Shown: positions 1 through 5,361 of the stretch, one piece after another
Layout of the letters: each line of letters opens with the position of its first letter
Position numbering within the stretch: the first letter of the stretch is position 1
Origin: Bryobacteraceae bacterium
GTDB taxonomy: Bacteria > Acidobacteriota > Terriglobia > Bryobacterales > Bryobacteraceae
Assembly (NCBI GenBank): GCA_947456995.1
Contig: CANGVB010000200.1
Location: forward strand, 1-6,795
Reading direction: 5' to 3'
Length of the DNA stretch: 6,795 bases
The notes under the pieces: model-generated
Seen by the model: only the letters and a program-made list of their open reading frames with translations
What the model was told of the DNA's origin: nothing
Databases searched by the model: none
Made by a program: the position numbers and the translations under genes

Positions 1-23
1 ACTTTACCTTTTTCTTTCACCAC
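1..23 (-). CDS. Possible 5' end of a minus-strand gene (partial, product unknown)
   Basis: Read on the minus strand, the left edge shows an AGGAG (32-28), a 4-base spacer, then two tandem GTG codons (23-21 and 20-18). These are followed by an open stretch encoding about VVKEKGK before the window ends. Shine-Dalgarno, spacing and start together look like a real translation start, and the direction matches the upstream methyltransferase, so this is probably the next gene of that transcription unit. Spacing to the second GTG is 7 bases, which makes it an equally good start. Only about seven codons are visible, so no product can be assigned and the gene itself is an inference. Confidence 0.4.
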
Positions 24-39
24 TGTTCTCCTGACTCTA

Positions 40-62
40 CAGGTCTCCGGAGGTGAGACCTG
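40..62 (-). promoter_or_regulatory. Leader hairpin with an ACCTCC loop upstream of the left-edge gene
   Basis: A perfect 8-bp inverted repeat (CAGGTCTC / GAGACCTG) encloses a 7-base loop. In minus-strand RNA the loop reads ACCTCCG, which contains the ACCUCC of the 16S rRNA anti-Shine-Dalgarno tail. It lies 7 bases upstream of the AGGAG at 32-28. No T-run follows on either strand, so an intrinsic terminator is unlikely. It could be an RNA element controlling the start at 23/20 or a DNA operator. The structure is seen in the sequence; the role is inferred. Confidence 0.4.
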
Positions 63-140
63 CTCTAAAACTTCGCTTGATTCTCTCAAATGAACTTTTT
101 CGGCGCAATAAAAAAATGAATCAGAAATTTAATAAAGTAC

Positions 141-809
141 TCATCTGGCTTTCAAAATGGCGATGAAATAGCGAAACGAGGGGAAATGCCATCGAATTTT
201 GCTTCGGTTGAGTAATCCGGCAAGAGAAAGTACAGATTCAAGTTCCGTTCGAAGCCAGCCTGCCGCAACGCTTTTCATCCCGTCCTCAACTGTGATTTTG
301 TTCCATTGAAACAGAAACTGTGTGAAAGGCAGAAAATAGTAAGAAATCCAGTGGCGGTGTAAATCCTGGACAAGAACCAGTTTGGAGGCCACACGGTCCA
401 TCTCTTCGAGCAACCTCTTTGTGTCGGCGGAATCAAAATGATGTAGAAACAAAGAGCAATGAACAACATCGAAGGCCTTGTCGGCAAAAGGGAGATGAAA
501 GGCATCGGCTTGCACCTTTTGTTGCGGAGCGAGTTTCAGATTGCGAAATTGCAAATCGAGACAAACCGGACTTGAATTTGGAAAACGTGAAGAGATTGCT
601 TTTGCAAAATCACCCGATGCCGCGCCTACATCCAGGAAGCGAAACGATTCCGTTGGCTGGACGTGTTGCTGGATCTGGCGAAGCAATTCTCTTTTGGCAC
701 CTGTTATGGCGTTGATTCGGGTGATATCCCGCAGGTTGAGCGCGGCTTCTTCATCGCTGGCTGAGTCGAGTATTTCCTGTTCGAGAATTCGTTCTTGCAC
801 ACTACTCAT
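141..809 (-). CDS. Class I SAM-dependent methyltransferase
   Basis: This 222-residue protein has a single Rossmann-like methyltransferase domain (Methyltransf_11/25 type). The SAM-binding motif I is [11 protein letters not shown] (58-68). An acidic residue ends strand 2 (D85), ADAFHLPF (101-108) carries the motif III aspartate, and [13 protein letters not shown] (113-125) is the post-motif segment. LVLVQDL (144-150) is followed by an aromatic stretch, then DG..SVAAGW...EL....AGL near 176-199. From memory, this C-terminal pattern resembles small methyltransferases encoded beside type III polyketide synthases and FAD-dependent oxidoreductases. That suggests a small-molecule or lipid substrate, but the real substrate cannot be read here. 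No signal peptide or obvious membrane segment is seen, so it should be cytosolic. The ATG at 809-807 lacks a clear Shine-Dalgarno and is divergent from thymidine kinase. The fold is secure; the substrate is unknown. Confidence 0.9.
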   Translation of the reverse strand: MSSVQERILEQEILDSASDEEAALNLRDITRINAITGAKRELLRQIQQHVQPTESFRFLDVGAASGDFAKAISSRFPNSSPVCLDLQFRNLKLAPQQKVQADAFHLPFADKAFDVVHCSLFLHHFDSADTKRLLEEMDRVASKLVLVQDLHRHWISYYFLPFTQFLFQWNKITVEDGMKSVAAGWLRTELESVLSLAGLLNRSKIRWHFPSFRYFIAILKAR

Positions 810-845
810 GTAACACTAACGCGTATGGACTTTTTGGCAGGCAAC

Positions 846-1424
846 ATGGGATGGATCGAAGTTGTGTGCGGACCCATGTTCTCAGGCAAGAGCGAAGAGC
901 TCATTCGAAGGCTGCGTCGGGCCATGATTGCCCGCAAGCGAGTGCAGGTGTTTAAGCCGGTCATTGACGATCGATACTCGAAGGATGAAATCGTCAGCCA
1001 CAACTCACAAAGCATCCCTTCAACCGTTGTGAACGACGCAAGCGATATATTGAAACTCCTGGACTGGCGCACACAGGTTGTCGGTATTGATGAGGCAAAC
1101 TTTATGGGGCCGGGCCTGGTTGAGATTTGCAATCAACTTGCGGATTCCGGCAAGCGAGTGATCGTGGCCGGGCTGGATACGGATTATATGGGCCGGCCCT
1201 TTGCGCCGATCCCCGATCTGCTCGCGATGGCCGAGAGCATCACCAAAACCCTGGCCATCTGCATGAGATGTGGAAACCCCGCAAAACAAACGCAACGTCT
1301 TTTCGAGAGCGCGGATCTAATCGTTGTAGGAGCCGCCGGGATGTACGAAGCGCGCTGCCGGGCTTGCTTTGAAGCAGGATGTTCCAAGCAGGAATACTTG
1401 CCGTTTGCAAGACCACAGAAATAG
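846..1424 (+). CDS. tdk: Thymidine kinase (type II, Tdk)
   Basis: This cytosolic salvage enzyme phosphorylates thymidine to dTMP with ATP. The 192-residue product has the P-loop GPMFSGKS (9-16) and IDEANF (81-86), the family's DEAQF-type motif carrying Mg-binding Asp82 and catalytic base Glu83. The segment [11 protein letters not shown] (109-119) matches the conserved GLDxD region. A structural zinc site is formed by C139/C142 and C171/C174, and the lasso/substrate loop is [10 protein letters not shown] (162-171). Everything expected is present and the length is normal for bacterial Tdk. I chose the ATG at 846 because MGWIEV begins at the usual family position and GGCAGG lies 4 bases upstream. 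Longer reading from 825 (ATG) or 795 (TTG) would add residues unlike the family and overlap the divergent methyltransferase start. The next gene follows after 49 bp and may be co-transcribed. Confidence 0.96.
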   Translation: MGWIEVVCGPMFSGKSEELIRRLRRAMIARKRVQVFKPVIDDRYSKDEIVSHNSQSIPSTVVNDASDILKLLDWRTQVVGIDEANFMGPGLVEICNQLADSGKRVIVAGLDTDYMGRPFAPIPDLLAMAESITKTLAICMRCGNPAKQTQRLFESADLIVVGAAGMYEARCRACFEAGCSKQEYLPFARPQK

Positions 1425-1460
1425 CCCAAGGGCAGAAGTTTGATACATTTGTTGAAAACG

Positions 1461-1465
1461 AGGAG
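1461..1465 (+). promoter_or_regulatory. Ribosome binding site (AGGAG) fixing the start at 1474
   Basis: AGGAG is followed by an 8-base spacer to ATG 1474 but only 2 bases to the in-frame TTG 1468, so it supports the ATG. It is the clearest Shine-Dalgarno among the plus-strand genes in this window. Confidence 0.8.
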
Positions 1466-1473
1466 AATTGAAT

Positions 1474-2349
1474 ATGTCGGATGGAAATATGTCTCAGCCA
1501 GAATCTGGTGGTAGTGGTTTGAAGATCCCAATATTGTTTGGCGCCGTAATTGCGCTGCTCGCGTCCAATGTCTGGTTGTTTCTGCAACTGGATCGATTGC
1601 GTGGGGAAATGGACCGCGTACAGATTCAGCTGGAAGAAAAGCTGAGCGATGTGCGGCAAACTGCGACCGCCAGCAACCAGACCAGCCGTCGCAATCTTGA
1701 AGCGATGCAGGAACAGCTTGAGACCGCACGCCGTCAGGCAGCCATGGCCGTAGGCCAGGCCAAGGTGGAAGCAGACCAGAAGGTCAACAGCATGGCGAGC
1801 CGTCTTGAAGCCGAACAGCGCAAGACAAAAGAACAGCTTTCCACTGAAATTACCCAAAAGGTGGGCGAAGTTTCTGCTGCTGCCGAAACCAAGGTGAATG
1901 AAGTAAAGACTGAGGTTTCTGCCGTTCGTACCGACGTCTCCAATACGAAGTCCGAATTGGAACGGACGATCACCGATTTGAAAAAGGTGACCGGCGACCT
2001 CGGCGTGCAGAGCGGCTACATCGCAACCAACGGCAAAGAACTGGAAGCGTTGAAGCGATTGGGCGAGCGCAACTATTACGAGTTCAATCTTGGCAAAACC
2101 AAGAACGCCACGCGAGTAGGCGACATCATGATCCTTCTCAAGAAGACAGATCAGAAGAAAAATCGCTATACGATCGAAGTTACCGTGGATGATAAACGCG
2201 TTGAAAAGAAGGACAAGACCGTCAACGAGCCGGTTCAGTTCCTCACTTCGAAGGCTCGCCAGCCTTATGAACTGGTTGTGAACGAAGTGAAAAAAGACGT
2301 CATCGTGGGCTACCTTGCAACTCCGAAAGTAATGGAACCGCGCAAGTAG
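1474..2349 (+). CDS. Membrane-anchored coiled-coil protein of unknown function
   Basis: I do not recognise a named family. The 291-residue product has a short polar N-terminus (1-17) and one transmembrane helix at about 18-37 (IPILFGAVIALLASNVWLFL). A long Glu/Lys/Gln/Ala-rich segment (about 38-196) looks like a nearly continuous coiled coil with no prolines. A C-terminal region (about 198-285) opens with YYEFNLGK and is rich in alternating hydrophobic/charged stretches, consistent with a compact beta domain. The N-terminus has few positive residues while RLRGEMDR follows the helix, so membrane topology is uncertain. AGGAG at 1461-1465 sits 8 bases before the ATG at 1474, which decides against the in-frame TTG at 1468. 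It follows tdk by 49 bp and ends just before a strong terminator. Its shape suggests an envelope scaffold or sensor, which is inference only. Confidence 0.85.
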   Translation: MSDGNMSQPESGGSGLKIPILFGAVIALLASNVWLFLQLDRLRGEMDRVQIQLEEKLSDVRQTATASNQTSRRNLEAMQEQLETARRQAAMAVGQAKVEADQKVNSMASRLEAEQRKTKEQLSTEITQKVGEVSAAAETKVNEVKTEVSAVRTDVSNTKSELERTITDLKKVTGDLGVQSGYIATNGKELEALKRLGERNYYEFNLGKTKNATRVGDIMILLKKTDQKKNRYTIEVTVDDKRVEKKDKTVNEPVQFLTSKARQPYELVVNEVKKDVIVGYLATPKVMEPRK

Positions 2350-2380
2350 TTTTTTTGACAGATTTGAGCCATTTGGCAGT

Positions 2381-2420
2381 GAAAGGCCGCTTTCCTAGAG
2401 AGAGCGGCCTTTCTTTTTCT
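2381..2420 (+). terminator. Strong rho-independent terminator
   Basis: An 11-bp perfect stem (GAAAGGCCGCT at 2381-2391 with AGCGGCCTTTC at 2403-2413) extends inward through T-G, T-A and C-G pairs to a 5-base loop (2395-2399). It is followed by a T-rich tail, TTTTTCT (2414-2420). It lies 31 bp after the stop of the coiled-coil protein and should end the transcription unit containing tdk and that gene. Confidence 0.93.
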
Positions 2421-2421
2421 G

Positions 2422-2450
2422 GATGAAGCAATTGGTATCTCAATTGCATC
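2422..2450. promoter_or_regulatory. Intergenic dyad, candidate operator
   Basis: GCAATTG (2428-2434) and CAATTGC (2441-2447) form a perfect 7-bp inverted repeat with a 6-base spacer. GAT/ATC outer arms (2422-2424 and 2448-2450) extend it, with a 3-base insertion on the left arm. It sits between the upstream terminator and the start of the small gene at 2478, where a promoter is expected. The symmetry suits a dimeric DNA-binding regulator, but AT-rich 7-mers can arise by chance and no flanking promoter is convincing. Confidence 0.35.
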
Positions 2451-2477
2451 TAAAGATTGAGCCGAGAAGTTAACTGT

Positions 2478-2765
2478 ATGGCAGTCAAAGTAATCGTTAG
2501 AACATCTTTTCCACTGGAGTGGCCTGAACTCAGGCTTGGGGCTGGCGTTGTCGAAGCCCTAGAGCTTGTTGTTCATCTTCTGAAACCCGCATCTTTAGGC
2601 GCATTTTTGCTCGCTCTCTGGAGATTTGGGGCTGATCTTGGCTGGACTTCAGAATTCCTGATTACAGAAGGTTTGCTCTGCCACTGGCAACTCTGGGCAG
2701 CGCTTGGCATGTCGATGATCGCCGGCGAAGGTTATTTGTCTCGTCGCTTTGTGCGTGCACAGTGA
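2478..2765 (+). CDS. Small hydrophobic hypothetical protein
   Basis: I do not recognise this protein. From the ATG at 2478 it has 95 residues, rich in Leu, Ala, Gly and Trp. A polar start (1-20, with FPLEWPEL at 11-18) precedes two fairly hydrophobic stretches, at about 35-50 (LLKPASLGAFLLALWRF) and 66-83 (LLCHWQLWAALGMSMIAG), and a basic end (SRRFVRAQ). It could be a two-helix membrane protein. GAGAAG at 2464-2469 lies 8 bases upstream and gives modest support to this start; an in-frame TTG at 2457 is an alternative. It sits between a terminator and the rhomboid gene in the same direction, and no competing reading frame here looks better. Whether it is truly translated is moderately likely. 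Confidence 0.55.
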   Translation: MAVKVIVRTSFPLEWPELRLGAGVVEALELVVHLLKPASLGAFLLALWRFGADLGWTSEFLITEGLLCHWQLWAALGMSMIAGEGYLSRRFVRAQ

Positions 2766-2793
2766 CACATGGTGTGTCGAAGTTTCCCACTCC

Positions 2794-2820
2794 TTGATCC
2801 TGGTTCGGCTCTGATATCTT
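2794..2820 (+). promoter_or_regulatory. Weak candidate promoter for the rhomboid gene
   Basis: TTGATC (2794-2799) and TATCTT (2815-2820) resemble -35 and -10 boxes but are only 15 bp apart, shorter than ideal. If used, transcription would begin almost at the ATG at 2832. That would fit the absence of a Shine-Dalgarno before that codon. Very tentative. Confidence 0.2.
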
Positions 2821-2831
2821 GAAATAACATA

Positions 2832-3602
2832 ATGCGTTATCCTGGCGGCTCATCCTATGCGACTTCCTCCATGTCTGTCCCTCCCGGGGTGAGATGGCTG
2901 TTGATTGTGAACACGGTTGTGTTCGTTGCATATTACATGGCCACGCTGCTTGGCTTTGGTGGGCTCTTCGGCCCATTCCGGTTGATTCCTGAACAGACGG
3001 TAGAAGAACTCCACGTCTGGCAACCGGTCACCTATTTGTTCTTGCACGATCCTTTAGGCTTCAGCCATATCCTGCTCAACATGCTCTCGCTATTCATGTT
3101 CGGCAAGACGCTTGAAGAAACCTGGGGTACTGAAAAGTTTCTTCGCTTTTACTTCATTTGCGGGATCGGTGCCGGCTTGTGCGTGATCGTGGCCGGTTAT
3201 CTTACGGGCACGCAGTTTGTCCCGACCATCGGTGCCAGCGGGGCCATATTTGGTCTACTTCTCGCTTTTGGGATGTTGTTTCCCGACAGCATCGTTCTGA
3301 TGAGCTTTTTCTTCCCGATCAAGGCGAAATACATGGTGATGATCATTGGCGCGATCACCTTCCTGAGTTCGCTCCAGGTAAACAGCGGGGTAAGCCACAT
3401 TGCTCATTTGGGTGGCATGCTGGTTGCCTTCCTGCTGCTCAAGACGACACAAGGTCAATCGGCCATGCGGCGGCCTTCAGGGCCCTCTCTCAAACGAAGA
3501 ATGGAACAAGCCTGGGCCGACTACAAGTTGAAGCGGGCAAAGAAAAAGTTTCAAGTTTATATGTCCAAGCAGAACCGCAAGGGCGGCCCGTACGTCAACT
3601 GA
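2832..3602 (+). CDS. Rhomboid family intramembrane serine protease
   Basis: This 256-residue polytopic membrane protein should cleave transmembrane segments of other proteins inside the bilayer. The catalytic serine is S136 in GASG (134-137) and the catalytic histidine is H192 in SHIAHLGG (188-195). H79 and N83 in FSHILLNML (77-85) match the conserved His/Asn pair that forms the oxyanion site. Hydrophobic helices lie at about 21-41, 78-92, 105-125, 134-150, 166-180 and 188-204, fitting the six-helix bacterial core. A basic, Lys/Arg-rich tail (about 212-256) should be cytoplasmic. All catalytic residues are present, so activity is expected. The ATG at 2832 has no clear Shine-Dalgarno; M14 (2871) is an alternative start with none either. 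The gene ends 15 bp before the exported VWA protein and is probably co-transcribed with it. The substrate is unknown. Confidence 0.94.
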   Translation: MRYPGGSSYATSSMSVPPGVRWLLIVNTVVFVAYYMATLLGFGGLFGPFRLIPEQTVEELHVWQPVTYLFLHDPLGFSHILLNMLSLFMFGKTLEETWGTEKFLRFYFICGIGAGLCVIVAGYLTGTQFVPTIGASGAIFGLLLAFGMLFPDSIVLMSFFFPIKAKYMVMIIGAITFLSSLQVNSGVSHIAHLGGMLVAFLLLKTTQGQSAMRRPSGPSLKRRMEQAWADYKLKRAKKKFQVYMSKQNRKGGPYVN

Positions 3603-3617
3603 GATACAGTGATTCTC

Positions 3618-4787
3618 ATGAAGTATTCGGCGTTGTTTTCTCACCCCATCACAGCGGCTTTCCTGGCAGGTGCCCTCTCGATAGGCACTCTTGGTTGGAT
3701 TGAACCAGTTTTTGCCCAGGGTGGCCCCAAGAAAGAAAGCGGTGAAACCGTTGCCAAGCCGCGCAAAAAAGGCAGTCCCGATGCTCCCCCAGAGCCAGAA
3801 CTTCAGAAGATTCCTTCGAAGTTGAACAAGAAGGGGCAGGTAGAGTTGCCAGAAGGTGTACCTACCTTCCGCTCGGACACAACGAGCGTAAACGTCGATG
3901 TGGCTGTGCTTGATAACAAAGGCAGGTTCATCCCCAATATTCCAGCCGGCAATTTCAGGATTCTGGAAGACAACGTGCCGCAACAGATTGGCAATTTCAC
4001 GATGGGTGAAGCCCCGATGACCATCTGCATGGTGATCGAGTTTTCAAACCTTTATCAGCAATACTGGACCAGTAGCTGGTTTGAAACCCTTCAGGCTTCC
4101 TACGGTTTTCTATCGACTTTGAAGCCTGAAGACTATGTGGCTGTAGTGGCTTACGATTTACGCCCCGAGATTCTGAGCGACTTCTCGGCCGACAAGCGCA
4201 AGGCGCAGGAAGCGATGGCTCGGCTTCGCATTGCAGCCTTCAGCGAATCCAACCTCTACGACGCGCTTACCGATACCACCGAGCGCATGAGTGAGATTGA
4301 AGGCCGCAAGGCAGTGGTGTTGATTGCCTCAGGTGTAGATACCTTCTCCAAACAAACCTTCGATCAGGCACGCAAGAAGCTTCAGTCTGCTGGCGTACCA
4401 ATCTATGCCATCGGCATCATGCAAGCCCTGCGCGAGATTGTGGACGCTCGCGGCGGCATGGGTGCGATTCAGCGGCTTGATTTCTTGCAGGCTGACAACC
4501 AGATGAGAACCTTTGCCAAGGAGTCTGGCGGGATGAGCTTCTTCCCCCGCTTCTTTGGCGAGTTTCCTGGAATCTACGGTGCCATTCATCAGGCACTGCG
4601 CAATCAGTATTCGATTACGTATGCGCCCACCAATCAGGCGAAAGACGGCAAGTTCCGCAAGCTCAAGGTAGAACTTGTAAATCCGGCCACCAACGAGCCC
4701 CTGCGCATCCTTGATGAAAAGAACAAACCAATCAAGTATCAGATTGTGGCCAAGATCGGTTACACCGCCCCTCGCGAAGTGGAGTGA
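3618..4787 (+). CDS. Exported VWA domain protein (VWFA-related, acidobacterial type)
   Basis: From the ATG at 3618 the protein has 389 residues. Residues 1-33 look like a Sec signal peptide with likely cleavage after VFA (31-33), followed by a Lys/Pro-rich linker (about 36-78). Residues 84-130 (VDVAVLDNKGRFI..., NFRILEDNVPQQI) match the beta module that opens acidobacterial VWFA-related proteins. A VWA fold spans about 134-330, and a tail (331-353, YSITYAP...DGKFRKLKVEL) is also typical. The metal-binding MIDAS DxSxS is altered to E141-F-S143-N-L145, so metal-dependent ligand binding may be reduced or lost. SNLYDAL (211-217) and VVLIASGVDT (233-242) occupy the later loops. GTG 3609 is an alternative start; neither has a strong Shine-Dalgarno. 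The 15-bp gap after the rhomboid gene suggests translational coupling. It likely acts outside the cytoplasm; its partner is unknown. Confidence 0.88.
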   Translation: MKYSALFSHPITAAFLAGALSIGTLGWIEPVFAQGGPKKESGETVAKPRKKGSPDAPPEPELQKIPSKLNKKGQVELPEGVPTFRSDTTSVNVDVAVLDNKGRFIPNIPAGNFRILEDNVPQQIGNFTMGEAPMTICMVIEFSNLYQQYWTSSWFETLQASYGFLSTLKPEDYVAVVAYDLRPEILSDFSADKRKAQEAMARLRIAAFSESNLYDALTDTTERMSEIEGRKAVVLIASGVDTFSKQTFDQARKKLQSAGVPIYAIGIMQALREIVDARGGMGAIQRLDFLQADNQMRTFAKESGGMSFFPRFFGEFPGIYGAIHQALRNQYSITYAPTNQAKDGKFRKLKVELVNPATNEPLRILDEKNKPIKYQIVAKIGYTAPREVE

Positions 4788-4835
4788 CGATGTCAAGCGT
4801 TAAAAGCCGCTTCGAATGAAGCAAATACAAATCCA

Positions 4836-4865
4836 TTGACGCGGTTGAAAAAAGTCTGGTAAGTT
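4836..4865 (+). promoter_or_regulatory. Weak candidate promoter for the response regulator
   Basis: TTGACG (4836-4841) is close to the consensus -35. With an 18-bp spacer the -10 would be TAAGTT (4860-4865), a poor match. Transcription would then begin at about the start codon region (4869-4878). It is the best candidate in the 81-bp gap before the receiver gene, but read-through from the rhomboid/VWA unit is equally possible because no terminator is visible in the gap. Confidence 0.22.
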
Positions 4866-4868
4866 TCA

Positions 4869-5339
4869 ATGGTTCTCATGAGAATTGCCAAGTCCTCCAC
4901 CGCGTCTCCCTCTGCAATCATACTTCTGGTGGATGACAACAAAATGGGTATGGCAGCCCGGCGTGTAGTGCTGGAAGAATTGGGTCATACCGTAGTAACC
5001 GCTGCGAATGGGCTGGATGCTCTAACCGCTATGGAAGGGCAAGTTTTCGATCTGTTGATCACAGACTGGAAGATGCCAAAGCTGGACGGAATTGAATTGA
5101 TCCGCCGGGTGCGAGAGAGCCACAACGCCGTACCAATCATTTTGTTGTCAGGGTTCGCCGACAATACAGGGATGCGCGAAGACAAGACAGGTGCTGATGC
5201 CGTTGTGCAGAAGAGCGCCAATGAAATCCAGGTGCTGCTGAGCACTGTTAAGCGTTTGTTGACACGCAAGCCCGCCCGTAAGCCGGTCGGCTCGCAAACT
5301 CCTGCCAAATCAGTGAAGCCCAAGACTAAACTTGGTTAG
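4869..5339 (+). CDS. Single-domain response regulator (CheY-like receiver) with basic tail
   Basis: The 156-residue protein consists of one receiver domain (about 16-131) and a tail. The acidic pair is D22/D23 in LLVDDN, the phosphoacceptor is D66 in LLITDWKMPKLDG (62-74), the switch Ser is S94 in LLSG, and the conserved Lys is K115 in VVQKS. The phosphorylation site is therefore complete. No DNA-binding or enzymatic output domain follows; the last 25 residues (132-156) are Lys/Pro/Arg-rich and probably disordered. No histidine kinase is encoded in the window, so it is an orphan that would act through protein contact. ATG 4869 is preferred because GGTAAG (4858-4863) lies 5 bases upstream; ATG 4878 is in frame and possible. 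The GH3 gene begins 14 bp after its stop, so the two are probably co-transcribed. Confidence 0.93.
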   Translation: MVLMRIAKSSTASPSAIILLVDDNKMGMAARRVVLEELGHTVVTAANGLDALTAMEGQVFDLLITDWKMPKLDGIELIRRVRESHNAVPIILLSGFADNTGMREDKTGADAVVQKSANEIQVLLSTVKRLLTRKPARKPVGSQTPAKSVKPKTKLG

Positions 5340-5361
5340 GGCTATATTGAAGCTTGGTTAG
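5331..5361 (+). repeat. 9-bp direct repeat CTTGGTTAG at the receiver/GH3 junction
   Basis: CTTGGTTAG occurs at 5331-5339 and again at 5353-5361, a 22-bp period. The first copy encodes the last residues and TAG stop of the response regulator; the second, in another frame, carries the TTG start of the GH3 gene. It may be a remnant of a small duplication or chance. Confidence 0.6.

Noticed and set aside
40..62. Intrinsic terminator for the methyltransferase or the left-edge gene
   Set aside because: The hairpin is real but no T-run follows its stem on either strand.
85..140. T-rich stretch after the methyltransferase stop as a terminator
   Set aside because: Minus-strand RNA has a U-run here but I find no stable stem in front of it.
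419..813. Two overlapping plus-strand open frames opposite the methyltransferase
   Set aside because: They lie antisense to a gene with clear methyltransferase motifs, show no recognisable motifs, and contain low-complexity, Arg-rich sequence typical of shadow frames.
795..845. Longer thymidine kinase start (TTG 795 or ATG 825)
   Set aside because: The extra residues do not resemble the family, which begins near GWIEV, and the TTG start would overlap the divergent methyltransferase start. GGCAGG supports ATG 846.
1184..1857. Long minus-strand open frames across tdk and the coiled-coil gene
   Set aside because: They span the ends of two well-supported plus-strand genes, have no domain motifs and are Cys/His/Arg-rich in the manner of antisense frames.
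3158..3703. Plus-strand open frame overlapping the rhomboid and VWA genes
   Set aside because: It is out of frame with both well-supported genes and shows no motifs; it crosses the join between them.
4809..4822. Hairpin GCTTC-GAAT-GAAGC after the VWA gene as a terminator
   Set aside because: The stem is only 5 bp and is followed on the plus strand by CAAATAC rather than a T-run, so it is unlikely to stop transcription.
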